Shown in pieces: positions 1 to 9,553 of a stretch of 64,000 bases of DNA (within the stretch, counting starts at the first letter, position 1; each line of letters begins with the position of its first letter). This DNA comes from Azohydromonas sediminis. GTDB taxonomy: Bacteria > Pseudomonadota > Gammaproteobacteria > Burkholderiales > Burkholderiaceae_C. The stretch covers positions 25,035 through 89,034 of the forward strand of contig NZ_QOAZ01000013.1 of NCBI RefSeq assembly GCF_003574675.1. Reading direction: 5' to 3'. Under the pieces are notes generated by a model that saw only the letters and a program-made list of their open reading frames with translations, searched no databases and was not told the origin of the DNA. Made by a program: the position numbers and the translations under genes.

Positions 1-149
1 CGCCGGCCAAGGACTACTTCTGCGTCGAGCCGGTCGGCCACGTCAGCAACGCGATCCACATGGCGCAGCCGCTCGCGCACGGGCTGCGCGCGCTCGAGCC
101 GGGGCAGGCGTTCGAGGCGTGGATGCAGCTCGACATCGCGCCGGCATGA
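1..149 (+). CDS. Aldose 1-epimerase, C-terminal end (partial)
   Basis: Only the last 48 codons and the stop are in the window; the reading frame is open at the left edge. The visible segment carries FCVEPVGHVSNAIHM followed by a Pro-Gly turn (LEPGQAFEAWMQL), which matches the end of galactose mutarotase-type aldose 1-epimerases, where this Glu belongs to the active-site region. Such enzymes interconvert sugar anomers in the cytoplasm. The TGA stop overlaps the ATG of the next gene (ATGA at 146-149), so the two are translationally coupled, and pairing with a sugar lactonase suggests a sugar-oxidation operon extending to the left. Family assignment rests on a short fragment. Confidence 0.7.
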   Translation, partial: PAKDYFCVEPVGHVSNAIHMAQPLAHGLRALEPGQAFEAWMQLDIAPA

Positions 150-1042
150 CCGCCGTCGAGCCACTGGCAGGCGTGCCGGCCTGCGCGCTCGGCGAGTCGC
201 CGTTCTGGCATCCGCGCGAGGCGGCGCTGTACTGGGTCGACATCCCCGGGCGCGCGCTGCACCGCTGGACCGGGCGCGACGGCGCGCACCGCCAGTGGCC
301 GCTGCCCACCGAGCCGGGCTGTGTCGCGCCGCGGCTCGGCGGCGGGCTGCTGCTGGCGCTGCGCGACGGGCTGTGGCACTTCGACCCCGGCGCCGGCCTG
401 ACGCGGCGCGTCGCGAAGGCGCCGTACGACACCGCGACGCAGCGCTTCAACGACGGCAAGGCCGACGCGCTCGGGCGGCTGTGGGTCGGCACCTACAGCG
501 AGGACGGGCGCACCGGCGAGGCGGCGCTGTACCGCTTCGACGCCGGCCGGATCGAGCGCGTGGCCGGCGGCATCAGCGCGAGCAACGGGCTGGCGTGGAG
601 CCCCGACGGCCGCACGATGTACTGGGCCGACACGCGCGCGCACGTGGTGTACGCGTTCGACTTCGACGTCAGTGGCGGCACGCTGTCGCGCCAGCGCGAG
701 TTCGCGCGCTTCGCGTCGCGCGACGCGGCGGCCCCGGCGGCCTACGGTGGCCGCCCCGACGGTGCCGCCGTCGACGCCGACGGCGGCTACTGGGTCGCGA
801 TGTACGAGGGCGCGCGGCTGCTGCGCTTCGCACCCGACGGCACGCTGACGCGCGAGGTGCCGCTGCCGGTGCGCAGCCCGACGATGCCGTGCTTCGGCGA
901 CGACGACCTGAAGACGCTGTACGTGACGACGGCGCGCAAGGGGCTCGGCGCCGACGAGCTCGCGCGCGAGCCCTGGGCCGGCGCCGTGCTGCGGCTGCGC
1001 GTCGACGTGCCCGGGCTGCCGGTCAACTTCGCGCACGCGTGA
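146..1042 (+). CDS. SMP-30/gluconolactonase family sugar lactonase
   Basis: A 298-residue six-bladed beta-propeller protein of the SMP-30/gluconolactonase/LRE family, expected to hydrolyse an aldonolactone made by a sugar dehydrogenase. Metal-site residues can be placed: Glu17 in GESPFWHP, Asn147 in SNGLAWSPDG and Asp205 in PDGAAVDADG, the usual Glu/Asn/Asp set. The ATG at 146 is preferred over an in-frame ATG at 119 because it overlaps the upstream stop (ATGA) and puts the conserved GES motif near the N-terminus. It is coupled to the aldose 1-epimerase. Substrate is unknown; gluconate, xylonate, arabinonate or galactonate lactones are all possible. Confidence 0.88.
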   Translation: MTAVEPLAGVPACALGESPFWHPREAALYWVDIPGRALHRWTGRDGAHRQWPLPTEPGCVAPRLGGGLLLALRDGLWHFDPGAGLTRRVAKAPYDTATQRFNDGKADALGRLWVGTYSEDGRTGEAALYRFDAGRIERVAGGISASNGLAWSPDGRTMYWADTRAHVVYAFDFDVSGGTLSRQREFARFASRDAAAPAAYGGRPDGAAVDADGGYWVAMYEGARLLRFAPDGTLTREVPLPVRSPTMPCFGDDDLKTLYVTTARKGLGADELAREPWAGAVLRLRVDVPGLPVNFAHA

Positions 1043-1061
1043 GCGGCGCGCGCCCGCGCGC

Positions 1062-1700
1062 TCAGCGTGCGAGCTCGCGCAGCGCCTGCGCGTAGGCGTC
1101 GGGCGTCTGCGTGCCCTGCAGCAGGTGCCGGCCGTCGATCACCACCGACGGCACGGCGCGGATGCCGGCCTGCTGCCAGGCCCGCTCGGCCGCGCGCACG
1201 TCGTCGGCATGCGCGTCGGACGCGATCACGGCGCGCGCGCCGTCGTCGTCGAGGCCGGCGTCGCGTGCGAGTTCGAGCAGCACGTCGGCGGCGCCGGGGT
1301 TGCGCCCGTCGCGGTGGTACGCGACGAGCAGCGCGTGCTTGAGCCGGCGCTGGACGTCGCCGCCCTGCAGCCCGGCGTGGTGCAGCAGCCGGTGCGCGTC
1401 GAACGTGTTCCACACGCGCAGCCGCTCGCCGAACGCGAAGCCGACCGCGGCGCCGCGCTCGCGCAGCGTTTCGCGCGACGCTGCGAGCTGCGCGTCGCTC
1501 AGGCCGTACTTCGCCTTCAGGTACGCGGCGGCGTCCTCGCCGTCGGGGCCGAGCCCCGGGTTCAGCTCGAACGGCTGGATGTGCAGCTCGACGTCGAAGC
1601 CGCCCGGCTGCGCGCGCAGCCGCTCGAGCGCGCGTTCGAGCGCGTTCAGGCCGATCGCGCACCACGGGCAGGCCACGTCGGAGACGAAGTCGATGCGCAT
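1062..1700 (-). CDS. DsbA family oxidoreductase, FrnE-like
   Basis: A 212-residue thioredoxin-fold protein starting MRIDFVSDVACPWCAIG, with a CPWC active-site motif directly after the first strand as in FrnE/2-hydroxychromene-2-carboxylate isomerase-type DsbA relatives. The long helical insertion (residues about 45-150) and the cis-Pro segment AVPSVVID near the C-terminus fit the family. No signal peptide is seen, so it probably acts in the cytoplasm as a dithiol-disulfide oxidoreductase. It is convergent with the lactonase (19 bp between stops) and lies downstream of the kinase-like gene on the same strand. The physiological substrate cannot be read from sequence. Confidence 0.88.
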   Translation of the reverse strand: MRIDFVSDVACPWCAIGLNALERALERLRAQPGGFDVELHIQPFELNPGLGPDGEDAAAYLKAKYGLSDAQLAASRETLRERGAAVGFAFGERLRVWNTFDAHRLLHHAGLQGGDVQRRLKHALLVAYHRDGRNPGAADVLLELARDAGLDDDGARAVIASDAHADDVRAAERAWQQAGIRAVPSVVIDGRHLLQGTQTPDAYAQALRELAR

Positions 1701-1750
1701 CACGGTCGTCGCGGTGGCGGTGGGTGGGCGCCGATGGTAGAGCGCGCGTG

Positions 1751-3325
1751 TCAGCCGCGCCGCCAGCCGGCCACCAGCGCGTCGACGCGCGCGTCGACCT
1801 CGCCCGGTGTCGTGTCGGTGTCGAGCACGACGGCACCCTCGTCGGCGGCGAGCGGTTCGCGCACGCGCAGCTGCAGCGCGAGCACGTCGGCGGTCGCGTC
1901 CGACGCGTCGCGGTTGTCGGCGGCGCGGCGCGCGAGCCGCTCGCGCAGCACCGGCTCGGGCGCCGTGCACTCGACGGTCACGCAGTCGACGCCGAGCGTG
2001 CGCGCCAGCGCGCGCATCGCGTCGCGCTCGCGGCGGCGCAGGAACGCGGCGTCGACGACGACCGAGATGCCGCCTTCGATCGCGTGCCGCGCGACGGCTT
2101 CGAGCCGCGCGTAGGTGCGCTCGGTCGCGCGCGCGTGGTACAGCGCCGCGGGGTCGGCGACGCGCGCGGTCGCGGTCAGGCCGTACAGCCGCTTGCGTTC
2201 GACGTCGGAGCGCACGCGCACCGCGCCGAGCGCCTCGACCAGCCGCTGCGCGACCGTGCTCTTGCCGCTGCCGCTGACGCCGCTGGTCAGCACCAGGCGC
2301 GGCGCCGGCGGGTGCGCGAGGTCGTGCGCGAGCGCGAGGCGCCGCTGCGCGGCAGCGTCGGCGGCGGTGCGCTCGGCGGGCGCCGCGTCCGGCTGCGCGG
2401 CGCGGATCGCCGCGACCTTGGCGCGCACCAGCGCGCGGTACGCGGCGAACCAGCGCAGCACGGGCAGCCCGTCGTGGTCGCCGGTGTGCTCGAGGTACTG
2501 GCTCAGGTAGCGCCACGCGAGCGCCGGCAGGCCGTGGTCGAGCAGGTCCATGAACGCGAACACGGCGTCGGCGAGCACGTCGACGTGGCGCAGCCGCGGG
2601 TCGAACTCGAGCGCGTCGAAAGGCACCGCCTGCCCGTCGAGCCACGCGATGTTGGCCAGGTGCAGGTCGCCATGGCCCTCGCGCACGCGGCCCTGCGCGC
2701 GGCGCCATGCCAGCGTCTCGGCGATGGCGTCGAAGCGTTCGCGCGTCCAGCGGTGCAGTGCGTCGATGGCGGCCGCATCGGCGCGCAGCGTTGCCAGCGT
2801 GCGCAGGTTGTCGAGCGCGACGCGCAGCGCGACTTGCGGGTCCCCGTAGGCGGCCGGCGACGCCGGCAGCGCACCGTGGAACGCGGCCACCGTGGCCGCG
2901 AGGGCATCGATGTGCGCGCGCGTCAGTGCACCGGCGTCGGCGAGGCGGTCGAACGCGCTCGCGCTGTCGAAGCGGCGCATGCGCAGCGCCCACTCGATCG
3001 GCTCGCCGTCGCCGCCGAGCCGCGGCGCATCGACGGTGCCGGTCACCGGCTGCACGTCGACATACCACGCGCTCGCGGTGCGGCGGTTCAGCCGCAGCTC
3101 CTCCTCGCAGAAGTGGCGCCGGCGCTCGAGCGTCGAGAAGTCGACGAAGTCGAGCGCGAGCGGCTTCTTCAGCTTCAGCGCCCAGGTGCGCGACAGCAGC
3201 ACCGTCGACAGGTGGGTCTGCACGACCTCGACCGGCCCGTCGGCGTCGGGCCAGCCGCCGGCGCGGCACAGCGCCTGCACGAGGCGATGGTGGCGTTGCA
3301 GCGCGGTGTCGATCGCGTCGGCCAT
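1751..3325 (-). CDS. Fused phosphotransferase-like / P-loop kinase protein
   Basis: A 524-residue protein with two parts. The N-terminal half resembles the aminoglycoside phosphotransferase/choline kinase fold, with the catalytic-loop motif HGDLHLANI and a metal-binding FDALEFDPRLRHVD segment. The C-terminal third is a P-loop kinase domain with Walker [10 protein letters not shown] and a later VVVDAAFLRRRERDAM segment typical of zeta-toxin/shikimate-kinase-like AAA_33 domains. This architecture is widespread in proteobacteria as bifunctional aminoglycoside phosphotransferase/ATP-binding protein, but the substrate is unknown and resistance should not be assumed. The ATG at 3325 is the first in frame. 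The next gene on this strand starts 51 bp downstream. Confidence 0.85.
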   Translation of the reverse strand: MADAIDTALQRHHRLVQALCRAGGWPDADGPVEVVQTHLSTVLLSRTWALKLKKPLALDFVDFSTLERRRHFCEEELRLNRRTASAWYVDVQPVTGTVDAPRLGGDGEPIEWALRMRRFDSASAFDRLADAGALTRAHIDALAATVAAFHGALPASPAAYGDPQVALRVALDNLRTLATLRADAAAIDALHRWTRERFDAIAETLAWRRAQGRVREGHGDLHLANIAWLDGQAVPFDALEFDPRLRHVDVLADAVFAFMDLLDHGLPALAWRYLSQYLEHTGDHDGLPVLRWFAAYRALVRAKVAAIRAAQPDAAPAERTAADAAAQRRLALAHDLAHPPAPRLVLTSGVSGSGKSTVAQRLVEALGAVRVRSDVERKRLYGLTATARVADPAALYHARATERTYARLEAVARHAIEGGISVVVDAAFLRRRERDAMRALARTLGVDCVTVECTAPEPVLRERLARRAADNRDASDATADVLALQLRVREPLAADEGAVVLDTDTTPGEVDARVDALVAGWRRG

Positions 3326-3455
3326 GCGGCATTGTCGGCCCCGCCGGGGGCCTCCGACGGGTGACCGACCTGCGGGCGATTGAGTACGGCACCCGCGTCA
3401 CCGACGATGGCGTCGAAGGGCCGGTGTGCGGGCCCACGATGACCGGGAGACTGGC

Positions 3456-3698
3456 ATGACCTCCATCCGCTCGCTGTCCTCGCTCGTGCCGTGGCGCTGG
3501 TTCGCACGTGCGCGCCACGGGCGCCGCCGTCGGGGCGCCGCCTCGACGCGCGTGCAGGATGGCACGGCCGACGTCCTGCCGGCGCTGGCCGGCGACGACG
3601 ACCTGCCGCGCGGCTGCGCCTGGTACCCGTCGAGCTTCGAACTCGTGCACGGCACCGACGTGCGCGAAGACGACGCGGCGGCGCTCGCGTGCGGGTGA
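3456..3698 (+). CDS. Small hypothetical protein with GCxWYPSSFEL motif
   Basis: An 80-residue protein. ATG at 3456 is preceded by a GGGAGA ribosome site (3445-3450). The N-terminal half is basic and low-complexity (WRWFARARHGRRRRGAAST). The C-terminal half carries the distinctive PRGCAWYPSSFELVHGTDVRE. Short Burkholderiales proteins with a similar GCGWFDSSxEL core come to mind, which makes this a probable real gene, but that resemblance is from memory. No membrane segment, no cysteine pair and no enzyme motif are seen. It is convergent with the LysR regulator (25 bp between stops). Function unknown. Confidence 0.5.
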   Translation: MTSIRSLSSLVPWRWFARARHGRRRRGAASTRVQDGTADVLPALAGDDDLPRGCAWYPSSFELVHGTDVREDDAAALACG

Positions 3699-3723
3699 GC
3701 GGCCGCGCCCGGCGGCGCGGGCC

Positions 3724-4608
3724 TCAGCGCGCCGTGGCGAGCAGCCAGCGTTCGAAGGTCTCGAGCGCCGGGCTCGCCGCCCCGTCGGGCACGACGAGCT
3801 CGTAGCGGCGGTCGCTGTCGAACGCGGCGGGCACCGGCTGCACGAGGCGGCCGCTGGCGAGCTCGTCGGCGACGAAGATGTCGGGCACCAGTGCGACGCC
3901 CAGGCCCTGCACCGCGGCCTCGATGCTCATCGAGAACAGCTCGTAGCGGGGGCCGCGCAGATCGCCGTCGACCTCGACGCCCGCCTGCGCGAACCAGCGC
4001 CGCCACGCGTCGGGGCGCGTCGTCTGCTGCAGCAGCGGCAGGCGGCCGAGCGCTTCGACGCTCAGCCGCTGGCCGCGCGGCACCACTGCCGGGCTGCACA
4101 CCGGCACCAGCCGTTCGCCGATCAGCGGCACGCAGCGGCACCCGGCCCAGTGACCGTCGCCGGCGTGGATCGCCGCGTCGAGCCCGCTGCCGTCGAACAG
4201 GAACGGGCGCGTGCGCACGTGCAGGTTCAGCTGCAGCTGCGGCGCGGCGCGCGCGAGGTCGGGCAGCCGCGGCAGCAGCCAGCGCGTGGCGAACGTGGGC
4301 ACCACGGCCAGCTCGATGACGCGGCGCTCTCCGCCATCGCCGGCGGCGACGTCGAGCGCGTCGGCCTCGAGCGCGGCCAGCCGCGCTGCGACGCGGCGCG
4401 CGTACCCGGCGCCGGCCGGCGTCAGCGCGACGCCGCGGCGCGTGCGCCGGAACAGCTTGACGCCCAGCGTGGCTTCGAGCGCGGCGATCTGGCGGCACAC
4501 CGCACTTTGCGTCAGCGCGAGCTCCTCGGCGGCGAGCGTGAAGCTCTGGTGGCGGGCGGCCGCCTCGAAGGCGACGAGGGCGGTCGTGCTGGGCAGGCGG
4601 CGGCGCAT
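3724..4608 (-). CDS. gcdR: LysR-family regulator, GcdR-type
   Basis: A 294-residue LysR-type transcription factor with an N-terminal winged helix-turn-helix (residues about 5-62, including QSFTLAAEELALTQSAVCRQ) and a C-terminal periplasmic-binding-like effector domain. ATG at 4608 has a strong AAGGAG site. It is divergent from glutaryl-CoA dehydrogenase, the conserved place of GcdR, the glutarate-pathway activator; the functional call relies on that context. LysR proteins bind T-N11-A dyads in the shared promoter, and one is present at 4626-4642. The likely effector is glutarate or glutaryl-CoA (inference). Confidence 0.8.
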   Translation of the reverse strand: MRRRLPSTTALVAFEAAARHQSFTLAAEELALTQSAVCRQIAALEATLGVKLFRRTRRGVALTPAGAGYARRVAARLAALEADALDVAAGDGGERRVIELAVVPTFATRWLLPRLPDLARAAPQLQLNLHVRTRPFLFDGSGLDAAIHAGDGHWAGCRCVPLIGERLVPVCSPAVVPRGQRLSVEALGRLPLLQQTTRPDAWRRWFAQAGVEVDGDLRGPRYELFSMSIEAAVQGLGVALVPDIFVADELASGRLVQPVPAAFDSDRRYELVVPDGAASPALETFERWLLATAR

Positions 4609-4625
4609 CGCGGGCTCCTTGTCGA

Positions 4626-4642
4626 AGTGCGTTTCTTGCACT
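4626..4642. promoter_or_regulatory. LysR-type operator (T-N11-A dyad)
   Basis: The perfect dyad AGTGC-N7-GCACT lies 17 bp upstream of the LysR start and 114 bp upstream of gcdH. It contains the T-N11-A core of LysR binding sites, so it is the likely recognition half of the divergent gcdR-gcdH promoter. No other clean dyad was seen in the 147-bp gap. Confidence 0.55.
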
Positions 4643-4755
4643 CGTCGATGCCGAATTCTCGTTTGCCCGCCGGAGCGCGGGCCGCTTAGCATGTCGGCTG
4701 GTGCGTGTGCCGAGTGAAGGCGCCGCATTTCGATGACCCCGCACCGGAGACCGCG

Positions 4756-5931
4756 ATGGCCAAGCCCGCCTTCCACTGGGACGACCCGCTGCTGCTCGAT
4801 GCGCAGCTGAGCGACGACGAGCGCGCGGTGCGCGACGCCGCGCACGCGTACTGTCAGGAGCGGCTGCTGCCGCGTGTCAAAGACGCCTTCCGCAGCGAGA
4901 CGACCGACCCGGCGATCTTCCGCGAGATGGGCGAGCTCGGGCTGCTCGGGCCGACGATCCCCGAGGCCTACGGCGGCGCGGGCCTGAACTACGTCGCCTA
5001 CGGCCTCATCGCGCGCGAGGTCGAGCGCGTCGACTCGGGCTACCGCTCGATGATGAGCGTGCAGTCGTCGCTCGTGATGGTGCCGATCCATGAGTTCGGC
5101 ACCGAGGCGACGAAGCAGAAGTACCTGCCCAAGCTCGCGCGCGGCGAGTGGATCGGCTGCTTCGGCCTGACCGAGCCCAACGCCGGCTCGGACCCGGCGA
5201 GCATGACCACGCGCGCGCGCAAGGTCGACGGCGGCTGGCGCCTGACGGGGCAGAAGATGTGGATCAGCAACAGCCCGATCGCCGACGTGTTCGTCGTCTG
5301 GGCCAAGGACGACGACGGGCAGATCCGCGGCTTCGTGCTCGAGAAGGGGTGGAAGGGCCTGTCGGCACCGGCGATCCACGGCAAGGTGGGGCTGCGCGCG
5401 AGCATCACCGGCGAGATCGTGATGGACGACGTGTTCTGCCCCGACGAGAACGCGTTCCCCGAGGTGCGCGGGCTGAAGGGCCCGTTCACGTGCCTGAACA
5501 GCGCGCGCTACGGCATCGCGTGGGGTGCGCTCGGCGCGGCCGAGTTCTGCTACGCCACCGCGCGCCAGTACGTGCTCGACCGCAAGCAGTTCGGCCGTCC
5601 GCTGGCGGCCAACCAGCTGGTGCAGAAGAAGCTCGCCGACATGGCCACCGAGATCGCGCTGGGGCTGCAGGGCTGCCTGGTGTTCGGGCGCATGAAGGAC
5701 GCCGGCACGGCGTCGATCGAGGCGACGTCGCTGCTCAAGCGCAACAGCTGCGGCAAGGCGCTGGAGATCGCGCGCACGGCGCGCGACATGCTCGGCGGCA
5801 ACGGCATCAGCGACGAGTTCGGCATCGCGCGGCACCTGGTGAACCTGGAGGTCGTCAACACCTACGAGGGCACGCACGACATCCACGCGCTGATCCTCGG
5901 GCGCGCGATCACCGGGATCGCGGCGTTCTGA
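4756..5931 (+). CDS. gcdH: Glutaryl-CoA dehydrogenase
   Basis: A 391-residue acyl-CoA dehydrogenase that oxidatively decarboxylates glutaryl-CoA to crotonyl-CoA in lysine, tryptophan and glutarate breakdown, using FAD. Features specific to this branch are the N-terminal [18 protein letters not shown], the FAD-loop [15 protein letters not shown], the W-ISNSPIAD segment and the C-terminal [20 protein letters not shown], whose Glu371 is the expected catalytic base. Length is normal. ATG at 4756 is chosen because the protein then begins as family members do. It is divergent from a GcdR-like LysR gene and followed by a CaiB-type CoA transferase, the standard glutarate cluster. Confidence 0.95.
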   Translation: MAKPAFHWDDPLLLDAQLSDDERAVRDAAHAYCQERLLPRVKDAFRSETTDPAIFREMGELGLLGPTIPEAYGGAGLNYVAYGLIAREVERVDSGYRSMMSVQSSLVMVPIHEFGTEATKQKYLPKLARGEWIGCFGLTEPNAGSDPASMTTRARKVDGGWRLTGQKMWISNSPIADVFVVWAKDDDGQIRGFVLEKGWKGLSAPAIHGKVGLRASITGEIVMDDVFCPDENAFPEVRGLKGPFTCLNSARYGIAWGALGAAEFCYATARQYVLDRKQFGRPLAANQLVQKKLADMATEIALGLQGCLVFGRMKDAGTASIEATSLLKRNSCGKALEIARTARDMLGGNGISDEFGIARHLVNLEVVNTYEGTHDIHALILGRAITGIAAF

Positions 5932-6020
5932 TGGACCACCCCCGCAGCGCCTTCGGCGCATCCCCCTCGAGGGGGCGCCGCCGGCGGACCGGCGAAGCCG
6001 GATCCGCGGCGGCCGCCTGA
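5932..6020. repeat. Multi-hairpin intergenic repeat-like element
   Basis: This 89-bp stretch between gcdH and the CoA transferase is built of back-to-back palindromes: GCGCCTTCGGCGC, the perfect 14-bp palindrome CCCCCTCGAGGGGG (5962-5975), CCGGCGAAGCCGG and a GC-rich inverted pair around 5975-6017. It resembles dispersed palindromic intergenic elements common in Comamonadaceae-type genomes; that is a recollection, since no second full copy exists in the window (a fragment with the same CCGGCGAAGCCGG core occurs near 15,409). It may act as a partial terminator or mRNA stabiliser within the operon. Confidence 0.5.
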
Positions 6021-6054
6021 CGCGTCGGCGCGGCGTCGCCCGAGGTTGACCGAG

Positions 6055-7260
<1,206 letters not shown>

Positions 7261-7279
7261 GGTCGCGCGAGGCGCCGCG

Positions 7280-8302
7280 TCAGCGCCGCCGCGCGTCGGC
7301 CGGCAGCGCCGCGACGACGCATTGCGCCAGCGCACGGCCCGAGCGCCACGCGCGCTCGACGCTCGAGGCGCCCGGGTCGGCGCACCACGCGTCGCCGCAG
7401 GCGCCGAGCGCGCGCTCGGCATCCCAGCCGCACGGCGCGGCCACCGGCTGCGGCACCTCGGCGTAGCGCCAGCGGTGCGCGACGGCGTGCACCGGCGTGC
7501 CCAGCGCGCGCACCGAGCGGCGGGCGAGGTCGTCGAGCAGGTGGCGGACGACCTCGGCCGCGTCGAGTTCCAGGTTGTGCGCGCTCCAGTACGGCGTGGC
7601 CGTCAGCACCCAGCGCTGCGCGCCGGACGCGTCGCGCGACGGCTTGCCGTTCTCGAGCCGTACGCAGGCCAGCGGGCCCAGCGGCGCGGTGCTGTCGGGG
7701 CGGTGGCACAGCGGGCCGAGCAGCGGGCGCTCGAGCACCGGCGCGCCGGCGTTCCACGCCGCCATCACGGCCCAGCAGGCTTCGCTGTGCACGCCGCTCA
7801 GCACCTGCGCCAGCGCCGGCGAGCCTGCCAGCAGCGGCACGGCCTGCTCGGCCGGCGTCGCGACGACGACGGCGTCGAACGCGCCGTCGCCGAGCACGCG
7901 GCGCTCGGCGTCGAGCACGTGCCAGCGCCCGCCGTCGCGCCCGATCGCCGCGACGCGCACGCCCTGGCGCACGTCGAGCGTCGCCGCGAGCGCGCGCGGC
8001 AGCGCGTTCATCGTCGGCACGCCCATCCACGCGCCGGGCAGCACGGGATCGGGCGCGACGACGCCGGCGGCGGCCCAGCGCGCGACTTCGGCGCCGAAGC
8101 CCTCGTCGTGGCCGTCGGCGCGCACCGCGAACGACGCGGCGCCGTGGTCGAACGTGCCGACGTCGGTCGCGCGCGTGGCCAGACGGCCGCCGGGCTGGCG
8201 GCCCTTGTCGAACAGCGTCACGGCCAGGCCCGCGTCGCGCAGCCGCGCGCCGCAGGCCAGGCCCGCGATGCCGGCACCGACGACGGCCACGCGCGGGCTC
8301 AT
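7280..8302 (-). CDS. NAD(P)/FAD-dependent oxidoreductase, renalase/amine-oxidase-like
   Basis: A 340-residue flavoprotein beginning MSPRVAVVGAGIAGLACGARL, a Rossmann FAD motif (GxGxxG), followed by FDKGRQPGGRLATR, the second FAD contact of the renalase/amine-oxidase group. The middle contains a small substrate domain and the end has the GDAW-type FAD-closing segment (ACGDAWCADPGASSVERAWRSG). It is the last gene of a nine-gene leftward operon and its ATG overlaps the stop of the NTF2-like gene (8299-8302). The substrate is unknown; in this operon a lipid- or quinone-linked redox role is plausible but unproven. Confidence 0.82.
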   Translation of the reverse strand: MSPRVAVVGAGIAGLACGARLRDAGLAVTLFDKGRQPGGRLATRATDVGTFDHGAASFAVRADGHDEGFGAEVARWAAAGVVAPDPVLPGAWMGVPTMNALPRALAATLDVRQGVRVAAIGRDGGRWHVLDAERRVLGDGAFDAVVVATPAEQAVPLLAGSPALAQVLSGVHSEACWAVMAAWNAGAPVLERPLLGPLCHRPDSTAPLGPLACVRLENGKPSRDASGAQRWVLTATPYWSAHNLELDAAEVVRHLLDDLARRSVRALGTPVHAVAHRWRYAEVPQPVAAPCGWDAERALGACGDAWCADPGASSVERAWRSGRALAQCVVAALPADARRR

Positions 8303-8736
8303 GACCGCGCGCGCCGCTTGAGCCAGCGCATCAGCGCGCCGATGCCCGGCAGCTTCTCGTACAGCTCCTCGGCCGCGTCCCAGTAGTCGCGGTGCTCGGC
8401 GATGCGCCCGTCGGCGGCCAGCTTCAGGTGCGAGCCGCCGTGGATGCACTGCTCGCCCTGCGCGAAGCGCTTCATGCGGAACAGGAAGTCCCAGGTCAGG
8501 AAGCACTGGTCGCCGTCGACGACGATGTCGCGCACGACGAAGCGCGGCGCGTCGAGCGCGGCGAACATGTGCGCGAAGACGCCCGCGATCGCGTCGACGC
8601 CGCGCACGTCGTGGAACGGGTCCTTGAAGCGTGCGCCGTCGGCGTAGAGCTCGGCCAGCCGAGGCAGGTCCGACGGCGCGAGCGCCTCGAAGCGTGCCAC
8701 CAGGCGCGCGACGCGCGCATCGGCGTGGCGGCTCAC
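8299..8736 (-). CDS. NTF2/SnoaL-like protein
   Basis: A 145-residue protein with the cone-shaped NTF2-like fold expected from FEALAPSDLPRLAELYADGARFKDPFHDVRG at the start and repeated beta strands ending in the HRDYWDAAEELY segment. Family members are isomerases, cyclases or simple ligand-binding proteins, so no reaction is assigned. Both ends overlap neighbours by four bases (8299-8302 and 8733-8736), so it is translated within the lipid-modification operon. Relatives of this gene are often seen in the same operon as cyclopropane-synthase-like methylases (established context, recalled not searched). Confidence 0.8.
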   Translation of the reverse strand: MSRHADARVARLVARFEALAPSDLPRLAELYADGARFKDPFHDVRGVDAIAGVFAHMFAALDAPRFVVRDIVVDGDQCFLTWDFLFRMKRFAQGEQCIHGGSHLKLAADGRIAEHRDYWDAAEELYEKLPGIGALMRWLKRRARS

Positions 8737-9518
8737 AGCCCGGTGGCGCGGCGGATCGCCGCGAAGTACAGCCCGTCGCTGAGCACGCTCAGCGCCTTGA
8801 GCGCGTGCGTGAAGCGCTTCGGGAAGTGGATCTCGAAGCGGCCCTTCTGCCAGCCGGCGACGATCTGGCGCGCGGCCTCGTCGGAGCCGATCAGCGCCGG
8901 CATGCGGAACTCGTTCTGCGCCGTCAGCGGCGTGTCGACGAAGCCCGGGTTGATCACCGAGACGCCGACGCCCAGCGGGTGCAGGTCGAGGTACAGCGTC
9001 TCGGCGAGGTTGATCAGCGCGGCCTTCGTCGGCCCGTACGCGAGCGACTTCGGCAGCCCGCGGTAGCCGGCCACGCTCGACACCAGGCTCAGGTGCGCGG
9101 GCTGGCCGGCCCCGGCCTGGCGGATCAGCTGCGGCAGCACGGCATCGAGCAGGTGCAGCGCACCGACGTAGTTGACCTGCTGGTGGCGCAGCGCGTCGTC
9201 GAGGTCGAACGCGGTCGCGCGCATCGGCTTGTAGTGGCCGGCGCAGTACATCGCGAGGTCGATGCGCCCGTGCTGTTCGACGATGCGCGCGGCGACCGTG
9301 CGCATCGCGTCGCGGTCGGTCGCGTCGAGCGCGATGGCCAGGCTGCCCGCGTGCTGCGCGGCGAACGCGTCGAGCGCCGCGGCGTTGCGCGCCGAGACGA
9401 CGACGCGCGCGCCGAGCGCGTCCAGGTGCGCGGCGGTGGCGCGGCCGATGCCCGACGACGCGCCGACGAGCCAGACGACCTGGCGCGTCCAGTCGGTGAT
9501 CGGCGGGTTCAGCGGCAT
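8733..9518 (-). CDS. Short-chain dehydrogenase/reductase (SDR)
   Basis: A 261-residue SDR. The cofactor motif VVWLVGASSGIGRATA sits near the N-terminus and the catalytic Ser-Tyr-Lys set can be seen as SLVSSVAGYRGLPKSLAYGPTKAALINLA (split here by position: Ser near residue 140, YxxxK about 13 residues later). ATG at 9518 is preferred over an in-frame TTG at 9533. Classical SDRs of this length oxidise or reduce alcohol/ketone groups with NAD(P)H. It follows the DUF3833 lipoprotein by 35 bp and is coupled to the NTF2-like gene. Substrate unknown; the operon suggests a fatty acyl derivative. Confidence 0.88.
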   Translation of the reverse strand: MPLNPPITDWTRQVVWLVGASSGIGRATAAHLDALGARVVVSARNAAALDAFAAQHAGSLAIALDATDRDAMRTVAARIVEQHGRIDLAMYCAGHYKPMRATAFDLDDALRHQQVNYVGALHLLDAVLPQLIRQAGAGQPAHLSLVSSVAGYRGLPKSLAYGPTKAALINLAETLYLDLHPLGVGVSVINPGFVDTPLTAQNEFRMPALIGSDEAARQIVAGWQKGRFEIHFPKRFTHALKALSVLSDGLYFAAIRRATGL

Positions 9519-9553
9519 CGCGGCGTCTCGCAATCGGTCACGTCAGGTGCCGG

